Notes: generated from the letters alone by a model not told the origin. Counted from the first letter of the stretch, positions 42,965 to 52,367 are shown. The stretch: 64,000 nucleotides of DNA from Natronosalvus caseinilyticus (GCF_017357105.1 NZ_CP071596.1:1364001-1428000), one strand, 5' to 3'. A program made the numbers and translations.

Positions 42965-43290
42965 GCTAGTCTTACACATGGTTCCGTAATAATCATTTGC
43001 ACTCCTCTAGACAGAGATAGGACATCGAGCTTTGCCTATCGCTGATAATTGGCTGACAGCCGTGGAACCTCTCGGATACAAAATTCTCATCTACAAGATT
43101 GATCTGAGAATTCAAATTACAATTTTGTAATCAATTCTTTTTATCCGATTAAGCAACCAACACCGGTGATGCGACCACAGGATGCCTTCCTCGTGATCGA
43201 AGCACATTGAGTATTCCTACAACTGTTTGAACAATATTCACACAGGAACAGCATGAAGAACGTCTCTCGCGTCCTTTCTGGCCGTTAGAT

Positions 43291-44716
43291 TGACATCCTC
43301 CCGCGCCTGAAGACGCGGGAATCCCGACCGCAGTTGAGATATTAGGGTTTACGAGCCCACGTGTTATCGCGGTGCAAAGCAACCGCTCTCTGTATCGAAC
43401 ACGAAAGTCGATGGCTGTGCCAACCAGCCGTTACTCCTATCGCCGTCCCCAGAACGCTTCGCGTTCTGGTGTGCGGACGAGACGCTGTGCGTCTCGTCAA
43501 CGCCATCCGTGGCGAGACTCGGAGTTACTTTCCGCCGAATGTTCTCCGCGCCGTTCACGTCCGCATTGGCCAACGCTACACGGACTTGCATTCTCAATCC
43601 AGTCAGCGCGTTCTCGAAGAACTCGCTGAAGCGTTCAACGGCTGGTTCGGCAAGCGTCGGAACGACGACCGTGCCCGACCGCCCGGCTTCCGTAAAAACG
43701 GAGACTCCCACCCACGTTCAACCGTGTCGTTCAAAACGGCTGGCTTCAAGCACGACGCACAGTTCACCCGTGTCCGTCTCTCAAAAGGCCGTAACCTCAA
43801 AGAACACCGTTCGGACTTCATTCTGTGCGAGTATCAGACTCGCCCGGACGTTGACCTGACCGACTGGGACATTCAACAGGTTCGCGCCGTCTACAAGTGC
43901 GACGAGTGGCGACTGCAATTCGTCTGCCGAACCACCATCAACCCGGAACCGCCGGGCGACGAAGTGGCCGGTGTTGACCTCGGGATATGCAACTTCGCCG
44001 TCGTCTCGTTCGGCGGCGAGTCGGTGTTGTACCCCGGTGGCGCACTCAAAGAGGACGAATACTACTTCACGAAGAAGAAAGCCAAGTGCGACGATTCCTC
44101 ATCCCGAGAGGCCACTCGTCTTGATCGGAAGCGGACTGGTCGTCGGACGCACTTCTTGCATACCCTCTCGAAAGCAATCGTGGAGGAGTGTGTCGAACGG
44201 AGTGTCGGGACGCTTGTCGTTGGCGATCTCGGTGGTATCCGAGAAGACGACGAGAACGGCGAATCCCGTAACTGGGGCGACCACGGCAATTTCGACCTGC
44301 ATGGATGGGCGTTTGACCGCTTCACGACGCTCCTTGAGTACAAGGCGGAAGCCGAAGGTATTGACGTGAAGTTGGTGTCTGAACGCGATACGTCGAAGTC
44401 GTGTTCGGCGTGCGGCCACACAGACGATACTCAGCGTATCGAACGCGGGTTGTACGTGTGTGAGACGTGTGATACGGTTGCAAACGCGGACGTGAATGGT
44501 GCGGAGAACATTCGGCGGAAAGGTACTCCCGAGTCTTGCCTGCGATGGGGGAGATAGGGATAACGGCTGGTTGGCACAGCCAGCGGTTCACCTGTTCGAC
44601 TGTAGTGAGGGCCGCTTCGCCCCACGAGAACAGGTTGCTAACCGCGAACCCTAATATCCCAACTCAGCGGTGCGGTGCCGTGGGATTCCCGCGTCTTCAG
44701 GCGCGGGAGGATGTCA
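43291..44716 (+). mobile_element. rearranged IS1341-type element with inverted right ends
   Basis: The first 35 bases (43291-43325) are a perfect inverted repeat of the last 35 (44682-44716). Beyond this, inverted similarity continues inward to about 43575 and 44475, and includes the last codons of a tnpB on the minus strand (NADVNGAENIRRK, 43540-43580) and the right-end region. IS200/IS605-type elements have no terminal inverted repeats, so this structure is a rearrangement: a tnpB right end is fused head-to-head to a 5'-truncated tnpB that keeps its own right end. Confidence 0.75.
43577..44557 (+). pseudogene. tnpB: 5'-truncated tnpB (third subfamily)
   Basis: From about 43577 the frame reads RYTDLHSQSSQRVLEELAEA onward as TnpB. 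Upstream codons of the same open frame (43361-43576) are antisense to another tnpB 3' end and are not a real N-terminus. Asp in AGVDLGICNFAVVS and Asp in ANADVNGAENI remain, and the zinc finger is CSACGHTDDTQRIE followed by CETC. The usual RuvC Glu position reads TLVVGDLGGIREDD, so Gly replaces Glu; a nearby Glu (IREDDE) may take its place, as is known for some TnpB lineages. The N-terminal domain is missing. Confidence 0.75.
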
Positions 44717-44877
44717 ATCAGTTCGAGGGGGTCGACGGTTTATGCTCTTTCAGTTGCTGAACTTCAGGTAATCGTCGGGGCATCCCATTCACTGTTGAGT
44801 TCTTGAAGCCGCTCGTACCGCTTTTGAGAATCTCATCTATCGACTGCGTGAAAGTCCCTGACTCGCCATCTCCTATG

Positions 44878-45177
44878 CTACTCGTCGTCGCGCCAGGACC
44901 CCCAGACCTCACGGTACTTCCCGAGCTCCCGATATTCCTTCTTGCGCTCGAAGACGTCGATGGCGTAGATTTGCTCGTTATCTTTGTCCCAGTCGATCAG
45001 CACGCGGAAGTCACCGACCCGGAGCTTGTACCCTGGGTGGTTCTTCAGTCGGTCGAGAAAGTGGTCGGGAAAGTCCCTTATGCCTTCGAGTTTATTGATA
45101 ACGCGCTTCGCATCTTCTGTCTCGAACTGTTCTACCGTCGAAAAGAATGCCTCTGTCAGAATAATGTCGTGTGGCAC
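44878..45177 (-). CDS. RelE/ParE-type toxin
   Basis: 99 residues. It has the fold pattern of RelE-like proteins: ILTEAFFSTVEQFETEDAKR, then LEGIRDFPDHFLDRLKNHPG, then YKLRVGDFRVLIDWDKDNEQ and AIDVFERKKEYREL. These toxins cleave mRNA on the ribosome or poison gyrase. It follows the RHH gene by 10 bp, the usual antitoxin-first order. No loss of the basic core residues is apparent. Confidence 0.85.
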   Translation of the reverse strand: MPHDIILTEAFFSTVEQFETEDAKRVINKLEGIRDFPDHFLDRLKNHPGYKLRVGDFRVLIDWDKDNEQIYAIDVFERKKEYRELGKYREVWGSWRDDE

Positions 45178-45187
45178 TCGACAATCC

Positions 45188-45466
45188 TCACTCCTCGCTG
45201 TCGTTGTCGATGCCGAGTCGGTTCTTCGCTTCCGAGATCGACATCGTCCGTCCCGCGGCCACGTCCGCGTAGCCTTCGGAGACGCCTTCTTGTGCCCCGG
45301 GTGTTAGGATCGGCTCCGTCGTGTCGCGAAGCACCTCGCGGATGAACTCTGATCGATTAGTATAGTTTAGTTCCTCCGCTAATTCATCAAGTTCCTCCAG
45401 AAGTCGTCTGGGAACTTTGACGTTGAGTTTCACCATGTCGCCGTTGTCGCCTGTATCCGTGCTCAT
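45188..45466 (-). CDS. ribbon-helix-helix antitoxin (ParD/CopG-like)
   Basis: 92 residues from the ATG at 45466 (MSTDTGDNGDMVKLNVKVPR). The strand VKLNVKVPRRLLEEL and helices ELNYTNRSEFIREVLRD form an RHH DNA-binding domain; the C-terminal tail (GYADVAAGRTMSISEAKNRL) would wrap the toxin. It starts the two-gene unit with the RelE-like gene and should repress it. Confidence 0.85.
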   Translation of the reverse strand: MSTDTGDNGDMVKLNVKVPRRLLEELDELAEELNYTNRSEFIREVLRDTTEPILTPGAQEGVSEGYADVAAGRTMSISEAKNRLGIDNDSEE

Positions 45467-45592
45467 GTATCGTGGTACGTGGGTGGTACTGATAGAACTA
45501 TCGCTGCTAGTAGTGGTGGCCAAGTTCTGCCTCTTTGTCCGCCACTGTCGGTCCGAAAGGACAATTCGTGGTGAACTACCGCTGTTTTCCCG

Positions 45593-46519
45593 TTACTCAA
45601 TTGCCTCCAGCTGTTTGATAACTATATGTGCACTCGAGCGAATACGCTCGAAACGTTCACTCACCGTTTCAGGTTCGTCGCCTTGCCACGCGGCCAGGTA
45701 AAACGCCGAACCGCTCGTATCGAGTCCGACGTATCGACCAACGATGTAGGCGACTGCTTCGGCTTCGACTTCGCGACTCGCGTGCTCGCCCTTGCTGAGA
45801 TCATCTGCGTGCAACAGTGCATGGGCGTATTCGTGCACGAGCGTCGTCGCGAGGTCAGCTAGGTTTGTACGCTCACGCACTTTCACGGTAGGTCGGCTGT
45901 CACTGTGAAACTCACAGACGCCTTTGGCCGAACCGAAAGGCCACGCTTCCTTAGATACGATCGTCACCTCGATATCGAGCGCGTTCCCTGCCTTATAGAG
46001 CAGTGGAACGATCTCGTGAGCATCCCCCGTTGTTTCGGTCTCGAGCGACGGGAGCGCCTCGCCTTCCGTCTGGGAGATATCGAAGACTGGAACGGGCTTG
46101 AATCCGACGAGGCCTTTCGACCACTCCTCTGGAGGTGTTTCGGTGTACTCACACCCAGTACTCGAGTGACGCGATTTCGAGAGCCCACACGACGGGCATT
46201 TTCGAGCCGTGATCGGTGCCCAGATCCAGATTGCTCGTTCTCCTTTCTTTACCTGCCTGTCGAAGTTCGTTTGCCAGCTTCGATAGCCGGCGACGCGTGT
46301 TGCCGTTGGACACTGCTGGGCGATCAAGAGCGTATTGCGGTGCGAATAGTCGTGAAAGCGACTCTGTACCTCGAGCCAGTGTTTAAACTCCTCACTTCCT
46401 CGTGCTTCGCCGATTAGGTCGACGAGGTCGCTAAGCCACGATTCAATCGTCTCGTTCATCTCGTCGTGTCGAGTTTCGGTATCCTCGAACGACGCTACTG
46501 TGGGTTGTTTCGTTGCCAT
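45593..46519 (-). CDS. ardC: ArdC-like anti-restriction protein
   Basis: 308 residues from the ATG at 46519 (MATKQPTVASFEDTETRHDE). The N-terminal ssDNA-binding domain has HRNTLLIAQQCPTATRVAGY and WIWAPITARKCPSCGLSKSR, the last with a zinc-ribbon-like Cys pair. The C-terminal zincin-like domain has the metal motif HEYAHALLH with a downstream Glu (SREVEAEAVAYIVGRYVGL). ArdC protects incoming conjugative DNA, in line with the secretion-like operon elsewhere. A palindromic leader hairpin precedes it. Confidence 0.85.
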   Translation of the reverse strand: MATKQPTVASFEDTETRHDEMNETIESWLSDLVDLIGEARGSEEFKHWLEVQSRFHDYSHRNTLLIAQQCPTATRVAGYRSWQTNFDRQVKKGERAIWIWAPITARKCPSCGLSKSRHSSTGCEYTETPPEEWSKGLVGFKPVPVFDISQTEGEALPSLETETTGDAHEIVPLLYKAGNALDIEVTIVSKEAWPFGSAKGVCEFHSDSRPTVKVRERTNLADLATTLVHEYAHALLHADDLSKGEHASREVEAEAVAYIVGRYVGLDTSGSAFYLAAWQGDEPETVSERFERIRSSAHIVIKQLEAIE

Positions 46520-46544
46520 TGGTCGAACAGGCACACCGAATGGA

Positions 46545-46566
46545 GTGCCCTCACCCGTGAGGGCAC
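46545..46566 (-). promoter_or_regulatory. leader hairpin upstream of ardC
   Basis: GTGCCCTCAC and GTGAGGGCAC form a perfect 10-bp stem with a 2-nt loop. It ends 25 nt before the ATG at 46519. It is the strongest member of the leader-hairpin group of this window. Confidence 0.65.
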
Positions 46567-46656
46567 ACAATAATTGCTCGAACTGCGAGCGAGATGTTCG
46601 TAACGCCGATGGTCGCTCAAGTGGGCAAAACAGAGCTGGCTGGAACGACGGTCAGC

Positions 46657-47229
46657 TCAATCGAGCTGTTGCAAAAGTTGGGTCACATACGGACTGTTGT
46701 CCCAGCTCCGGTGTGGACCGATCACGGTGATAAGAGCCCGTGCTTCCTGGTGAGTCATGTGGCCAGCACGAGCGTACTCAGTAATGAGCCGCGGGGTGGG
46801 GATAATTCGTGGCCCAGTAAGTGCTGCATGGACGAGCGCGAAATTCGTGCCGCCGAACTCGTCAGTGAGAAAGCCATCGACGCTGAGTGCATTTGCGAGG
46901 ACGATACCGTCCGTCTCACCATCATCAAGTCCAAACGTCGGTCGAGAATCTGGCGTCTCTGCCCGCTGGTAGGGATCTTCGACAGTATAGTGGTTCTGTG
47001 CGGCGAGTACGTTGCTAGCCGCCGCTCCGTGGATGTCCTGATACTGGGCGATATCACGGAGTTCAGAGACAACTTCGGGTGGGACAGAGACGGTACACGA
47101 TGTCAGCAGGTACTGGAGCGCATCCGGATTAGTGCCGCTGTCATATCCTGCATCGGCGCGAGGAACACCGAGGCTCACAAGTGCACTCGTATCAGCGACC
47201 ACCGTTCGTAGCTGAAGCTGGCCGCTCAT
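46657..47229 (-). CDS. PIN-domain toxin (VapC-like)
   Basis: 190 residues. The PIN acidic residues are visible: Asp in TVVADTSALVSL, Glu in VPPEVVSELRDIA, Asp in GLDDGETDGIVLANAL and Asp in VDGFLTDEFGG. PIN domains are Mg-dependent ribonucleases. It overlaps the RHH antitoxin stop by ATGA and is second in that operon. It is longer than the usual 130-residue VapC, as several haloarchaeal relatives are. Confidence 0.82.
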   Translation of the reverse strand: MSGQLQLRTVVADTSALVSLGVPRADAGYDSGTNPDALQYLLTSCTVSVPPEVVSELRDIAQYQDIHGAAASNVLAAQNHYTVEDPYQRAETPDSRPTFGLDDGETDGIVLANALSVDGFLTDEFGGTNFALVHAALTGPRIIPTPRLITEYARAGHMTHQEARALITVIGPHRSWDNSPYVTQLLQQLD

Positions 47230-47606
47230 CGCTCGTCGACATCGTCAGACACGTTCTCAGGATCGACGGTCCCGGCATCCCCGTCATAGATGTCGACGTC
47301 ATCGGGCGCAGCGAGGTCGAACGGCTCGCCCTCGAGATCTGCTTTGAGGAGACGGAGTTGCTGGGCAGTTTCGGCACCGACTAACTGTTTGACCGTCTCG
47401 AAGTCCAGTTGCCCGTTGTAGTACTTCGTCGCGACCAGATTTTGGAATGTCTTGCTCTCAGCCGTGTCCTCGATGTACTCACGGATGGCGTTCACGAGCA
47501 GATCGGTACGGTCTTTATCGAAGAGATCAGCGATCGCGTCCAACCGGTCGACAAGGTACTCTGGAGATTGGAAGTGGACTCGTCGGGGATCGTCACTTGC
47601 ACTCAT
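47226..47606 (-). CDS. ribbon-helix-helix antitoxin of the PIN toxin
   Basis: 126 residues from the ATG at 47606 (MSASDDPRRVHFQSPEYLVD); a longer frame to 47714 has a Cys-rich leader that I judge untranslated. The RHH domain is RVHFQSPEYLVDRLDAIADL then DRTDLLVNAIREYIED. The acidic C-terminus would hold the toxin. ATGA overlap with the PIN gene. Confidence 0.78.
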   Translation of the reverse strand: MSASDDPRRVHFQSPEYLVDRLDAIADLFDKDRTDLLVNAIREYIEDTAESKTFQNLVATKYYNGQLDFETVKQLVGAETAQQLRLLKADLEGEPFDLAAPDDVDIYDGDAGTVDPENVSDDVDER

Positions 47607-47751
47607 ATCATGTGCATGTTCTGCACACGAACGGATAATTGTTTCTCCCGATGCACATAGATTGCACATGGATGCCGGGTCGATTCGCACACGATTCGGC
47701 GTCGGCAAAACCACTTGCTTCAGAGTTTGTCAATACGTTGTTCGCAGAATT

Positions 47752-47786
47752 GCAAAGGAGGAGGCCCATGACTTCAGTCGTGGGTG
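47752..47786. repeat. solitary IS200/IS605-type end relic
   Basis: CCCATGACTTCAGTCGTGGG (47765-47784) is the hairpin type found at the left ends of haloarchaeal IS1341-type elements (compare CCCCGACTGAAGTCGTGGG near 31706). No other part of an element follows. Confidence 0.45.
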
Positions 47787-47872
47787 AATGACTGCTCGTT
47801 TCGTTACTCGTCGTTGGTCAATCGGGAATATTTGTCCCAACGTTTATTCGGGTTGCCAGCCTGTTATGAACA

Positions 47873-48037
47873 ATGGATGTATTCAGGAAGGCCGGGGAGA
47901 AGTTCGAAGAAACGAAACAGTCGTTCATGGAAGGTAAGGATACGTCGTACGTATGTCGGTCCTGTGAGGAGCCAGTGGACGATGACTACGATCACTGCCC
48001 TCACTGTGGCAAGGAGACGGTCGAACCGGTCGAGTGA
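47873..48037 (+). CDS. small zinc-ribbon protein
   Basis: 54 residues (MDVFRKAGEKFEETKQSFME, then YVCRSCEEPVDDDYDHCPHC). An amphipathic helix is followed by a double-zinc-ribbon-like CxxC...CxxC site. It has its own start and a compact acidic tail (ETVEPVE). Similar mini proteins are common in haloarchaea; the role is unknown. Confidence 0.7.
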   Translation: MDVFRKAGEKFEETKQSFMEGKDTSYVCRSCEEPVDDDYDHCPHCGKETVEPVE

Positions 48038-48227
48038 ACTCGGTAAGGGGGCTGAACGGTTCCTCTGTAGTCGCCCGCTCAGTTTGTTGGATAACGGAAT
48101 AAGGATCCCTTCAAGAAAGGGTAGAGCGTTGAATTGGTTGGAATATAATTTCACACACAGGTCAACGAGCCACGCTTATCGGTTGTAATGATAGTCACAC
48201 GAACTCGAATACGAATTTAATACGACC

Positions 48228-48245
48228 TACTCCAGTTACGGAGTA
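48228..48245. promoter_or_regulatory. inverted repeat upstream of the coupling ATPase gene
   Basis: TACTCC-AGTTAC-GGAGTA lies 80 bp before the ATG at 48327, just after a TATA-like AATTTAATACG (48213-48223). It could be an operator. Confidence 0.35.
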
Positions 48246-48326
48246 TTGGAGTTACTCGAACACGGCCGCTCTATCGCAATCTCCAGAGTGACGACGTCGC
48301 GTTTGATGGCGACTCCGTAGCTAGCA

Positions 48327-51300
48327 ATGGCGACTGAAAAACACACCACGCCGCCTGCAGAGTCAATCTCGATGGGCGAAGAAACAGAGCCGAGTTCTGA
48401 GACCACATCACAGGGTGACCTCGAGACAGCCGCTGACAGCGATGATCGCCCGCCTGAGACGTCGAAAGAGAACGAGACGACAGACAGTTCGCTCGAAGAG
48501 ACGCCACGCTCGCGAACGTATCTCGAGATCCGACCGTCGACGAACTCGCTGGAGTACGGTGCAGTTGCCCAGGCGATGGAGTTACTCTACAGGCGACTCG
48601 AGGATCGGACGGCAACAGGCGTGTTGAACTCGCTACGCGGGCGTTCGAACACGCCAGTCGTCGAGATGCTTCTCGTCTCAGATGGGCACACGGATACGAG
48701 TATTCGGTATCGGATCGGGACGACTGACGACGACTTCCTCGATGATCTCGAAGGTATCTGTCGGACGGTCGTTCCGAACTCGTACGAACTCACGCGGGTC
48801 GAGTGGCATCCACGCGATCTCGAGGTGGTCCTGAACGCTCCCGACAGTGAGTTGGACACAGGGTCAGATGAACGAGTCTCCACCTCAGATCCGTTCGTCG
48901 CCGGCGTCGAGTATCGCGGCCGGGCCCAGTTACGCCGCGATTGGCTCATGCCGTTCAGGTCGTTCGACGAATTGGGTACTCGATCCTCAACCCGGTCCAG
49001 ACAGGAGCCTCGACACGCTGACTCACCTCGTGTTCCGCTTGCAACGCTCGTCGAAACGCTCTGTGAGAGTGACGTCCCAGTCATCTACCAGGTGGTCTGC
49101 CGACCGGCAGGCTCTCTCCAACCGCTCGCGGACGAGTATCGATTCGAACTCGAGAGCGAGGTTGTCACGAGTGGTGATCGACTCTCAGAGTTCCTCTTTC
49201 CGCGACCAGCACCAGAAGAGCGCACAGAGCCCCGGGAGGTCACACCGGCCTATCGAGACCGCCTCGAGGCCCTCGAGCATCGTGATCACAGACACGCCTT
49301 TCAGGCGTCCGCTCGAGCGGTTGTACTCTCCAGGGACGACCCGGAGACGGTGACCAAGGTCGCACACAACCTTGCAGGGGCGCTGTCCCATCTTAGCGGG
49401 GACTTTCACGAAATTGCGGGCCACGTCGTCACCGACGACGATTTTCATACGGGTCTCACCCCGCCTGGCACGCACCTCTACGAGACGCTCATCGACCGAA
49501 CCTGTCTCGAGCCAACGTACGACGAACTCGGGAACCGTTTCCCGTGGAAGTCACACGAGAGTTCAGGAATCGTCGTTTCCGCCACGGAACTGCCCGTGTT
49601 CTGCCTGCTGGACGGTGGTGGGCTTACTGCACGCGGACAGCGAGCCCTCGAGGCACGACATGCAGAGCGAACTGGACTCCCGCTTCCGGCCCCGCAGCAA
49701 CTTGCTCGTTACACGGGGGCTGGACAGGCGCTGTGCCGTCCGTTGACTGACGATCGCCAGCCAGCTGGTGAGCGGTTCGTCCTCCCGCCCGAGTTGCAGG
49801 ACCGGCATCTGTTCATCGTCGGTGATACTGGCTCCGGGAAATCCGTCCTCACGGCTGGGGCCATGCTGTCCAATACGACGGCCACAGCTGGCCCGGAGAT
49901 CCTGTTCGACTACAAAGGTGGGGGAACGGCCGAAGAATACCTTCAGGCGCACTACGCGGCCGCTGGTGGCCTCGATGCCGACACCGTCCAGTACTTCGAT
50001 CTCACGAAGATGCTCCCTGCGCTCTCGCTGTTCGATATCGGCCCTCTTCTGGATGCGGGTCTCTCTCGAGAGGAAGCCCGATCACGGATTGCGGGGCACT
50101 ACGAGGAAATTCTCGCGGGGCTCCTGGGCGAAGAACAGTATTACAGCGCTACCGAATCGACCAAAGCCATCCGTAATCACCTCCGGGCGTTGTACGACCC
50201 CATCCATGGTTCGGATGCGATCTCCCACAAGGATCTCTACAGCACGCTTCAGCGAACGCTGAGCGATCGAACACCGCCGCCGACCTCAGACGAACGCCTC
50301 ACGGAGTACTTCGCGGGATTGCTCGAGCGCGATCGCGACGTCTTCAATATGGTCCTCGGTGGGGCCGTCGCTCGAGTCGAGACGATTGCCACGGACGATC
50401 GACTGGCACCGCTGTTTGATTACGTTCACCTCGAAGATCCGGACGTTGAGCACGAAGACTCAGCCCAGGATGCTGGTCGCGAATTACGTTCTGAAGAAGC
50501 GATACAAATAAAATCAGAACGTGACTCAGATCAGATTCGAAATCCACACTTCGATTTTATCGATGTTATCGACGAAGACAGCGTAGTCATCTTCGACTTC
50601 GGTGGCATGGAAGAGCGAGTCAAGCGAGCACTCACGCTCGTCTTACTCTCCAATATGTGGAGTGCGTTGAAAGCCCGTGCTGAAGCTCCGGATACACCAC
50701 CGAACCCACCGCAGGTCAACCTGTATCTTGAGGAAGCGAAAGACGTTGCGGCCACCCAGTTGGTGGATACGCTGCTCTCCCAGGGCCGGTCCTTCGGCCT
50801 CTCGATCATGCTGGGCGTCCAGTTTCCGAGTCAGCTCGATTCGCCCGATCCCTCGAATCAGACGTACGAAGAGGCGCTCAACGAGATCGGCACGCTCGTC
50901 GTCGGCAACGTCAGCATCGAAGACGACCTCGCGAAGACGCTAGCGACTGATGACGTCCAACCCCACAAGGTAGCGCGACGCCTCGCTGCAATTCGTCACG
51001 GTGAGTGGCTCATCCGCCCCGCTGCCGAATTCGGCGCGCCACCGGCACGGCCGTTTCTCGGCCGTTCGTTAGCTCCACCACGCGGCCATCCAGCGAGCGA
51101 TGAGCCACTGACGGGCGAGCAAAAACGAGCCTTCGACGCGGCCTTCGAGTCCATCACTCTCGAGACCTGGAGACGCTCGGGTCTCGGTCACGAATCGGAA
51201 CCGACCCAGGCTACTCACACAGATTCATTAGACGATTCTGACGGAGACGAATCAGGGCACGATGAATCGTCGCTCCGCGTCGACTCCCTTCTTCCCCATA

Positions 51301-52229
51301 CGAAGCGATTTCCTGACTGTGTCGTCTACGACGAGGCAATCGACGCACTCTGTTGTGGTGAGTGTGAGAATCGCTACGACCCAACGATCGAGGGGATGAA
51401 GCGAGCGATCGAGTGCTGTCACTCCCTCGAGGACGTCGACGCCGACGATATCCCGGTCTGTGAAATCAATCTCAAACTCACGCCAGCCGAGCGCGAAGCT
51501 TCCGAGTGGAGTGATCGACAACTGCTGTTCTTACAGGCAGTCTACAACGCCCAGCAGCTGCGATATGATCCCCTCGAGTACGACATCCTCTCTGACTCGA
51601 TGCTCAGGCTCCAGGAGTACGTCGGCATCGACAACGACGATATCACACCACTGCTCGATGCAGACGTCCTTCGTCACGATACCGACCATCCACATCGACT
51701 CTATACCGTTTCATCAGATGGTCGCGACGCCATTGGGGAGAGCTATCGACGCGGCGTCGACTATGGCCACGGCGCTGGCGACCTCGAAGAGTCCAGCCAG
51801 CACGTCTTCGGCATCGAGGTGACTCGCCAGTATCTCGAGGCGGCGTACGCCCAGAGCGCTGACTCGAGCGTTACAGAGGTGATTCCATACTACGATCTCG
51901 ACGATCAACACCGCCTCGATCTCGCAGGTGTCGACGCCGATGGCGAGATCGTCGTCACCGCCGAAGTCGAACGGATCAATAACGATTATCACCGGGCCGT
52001 TCCCGAAGACTTCGATAAAATGGCTTCGTGCGAGCCTGAGGAGGCGATATGGGTCGTTATGAGACAGGCCGATGGCCACAAAGTGCTTTCTGCGCTCAAC
52101 GATCCGTTAGAGGGTGAGCCTCGCGTCGAGAAGACCTACGCCAAGACGACGCCACCCCAGCAGTTCCGCATCGATACCCCGGGAATGACTGCTGTTTACC
52201 CTGCAGACTGGCTTCGAGAGCAGTATTGA
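48327..52229 (+). CDS. VirD4/HerA-like coupling ATPase with C-terminal winged-helix and nuclease-like parts
   Basis: 1300 residues. After an acidic head and a 400-residue N-terminal region comes the motor: Walker A FIVGDTGSGKSVLTAGA near 500, ILFDYKGGGTAEEYLQ, and Walker B VVIFDFGGMEERVKRAL near 753, then YLEEAKDVAATQLVDTLLSQ and FGLSIMLGVQFPSQ. The last 300 residues hold a Cys-rich site (CCGECENRYDP), a winged-helix-like part (DPLEYDILSDSMLRLQEYVG) and a strand pattern LDLAGVDADGEIVVTAEVER that could be a restriction-endonuclease-like fold. Coupling ATPases bring DNA to a type IV secretion channel, so it fits the operon at 12-22 kb. Confidence 0.8.
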   Translation: MATEKHTTPPAESISMGEETEPSSETTSQGDLETAADSDDRPPETSKENETTDSSLEETPRSRTYLEIRPSTNSLEYGAVAQAMELLYRRLEDRTATGVLNSLRGRSNTPVVEMLLVSDGHTDTSIRYRIGTTDDDFLDDLEGICRTVVPNSYELTRVEWHPRDLEVVLNAPDSELDTGSDERVSTSDPFVAGVEYRGRAQLRRDWLMPFRSFDELGTRSSTRSRQEPRHADSPRVPLATLVETLCESDVPVIYQVVCRPAGSLQPLADEYRFELESEVVTSGDRLSEFLFPRPAPEERTEPREVTPAYRDRLEALEHRDHRHAFQASARAVVLSRDDPETVTKVAHNLAGALSHLSGDFHEIAGHVVTDDDFHTGLTPPGTHLYETLIDRTCLEPTYDELGNRFPWKSHESSGIVVSATELPVFCLLDGGGLTARGQRALEARHAERTGLPLPAPQQLARYTGAGQALCRPLTDDRQPAGERFVLPPELQDRHLFIVGDTGSGKSVLTAGAMLSNTTATAGPEILFDYKGGGTAEEYLQAHYAAAGGLDADTVQYFDLTKMLPALSLFDIGPLLDAGLSREEARSRIAGHYEEILAGLLGEEQYYSATESTKAIRNHLRALYDPIHGSDAISHKDLYSTLQRTLSDRTPPPTSDERLTEYFAGLLERDRDVFNMVLGGAVARVETIATDDRLAPLFDYVHLEDPDVEHEDSAQDAGRELRSEEAIQIKSERDSDQIRNPHFDFIDVIDEDSVVIFDFGGMEERVKRALTLVLLSNMWSALKARAEAPDTPPNPPQVNLYLEEAKDVAATQLVDTLLSQGRSFGLSIMLGVQFPSQLDSPDPSNQTYEEALNEIGTLVVGNVSIEDDLAKTLATDDVQPHKVARRLAAIRHGEWLIRPAAEFGAPPARPFLGRSLAPPRGHPASDEPLTGEQKRAFDAAFESITLETWRRSGLGHESEPTQATHTDSLDDSDGDESGHDESSLRVDSLLPHTKRFPDCVVYDEAIDALCCGECENRYDPTIEGMKRAIECCHSLEDVDADDIPVCEINLKLTPAEREASEWSDRQLLFLQAVYNAQQLRYDPLEYDILSDSMLRLQEYVGIDNDDITPLLDADVLRHDTDHPHRLYTVSSDGRDAIGESYRRGVDYGHGAGDLEESSQHVFGIEVTRQYLEAAYAQSADSSVTEVIPYYDLDDQHRLDLAGVDADGEIVVTAEVERINNDYHRAVPEDFDKMASCEPEEAIWVVMRQADGHKVLSALNDPLEGEPRVEKTYAKTTPPQQFRIDTPGMTAVYPADWLREQY

Positions 52230-52367
52230 TCGAACAGGTCCGTCTGAGGGACGAACGCCAACGCTGTTCCTTTGAACCAAGAAGGATGCCGGTTACCAGT
52301 TCACATATGGTTTTCCCTCTACTCCACAGTAGATGGGATTTTACCGATAGGGCGTGTGTATATTGTT

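Noticed and set aside
43361-43576. N-terminal 70 codons of the open frame containing the third TnpB
   Set aside because: They are antisense to a tnpB 3' end in the inverted arm, so they are not a real TnpB N-terminus.
44718-44912. 64-codon minus frame overlapping the end of the RelE-like gene
   Set aside because: Out of frame with the toxin, no family pattern, low coding character.
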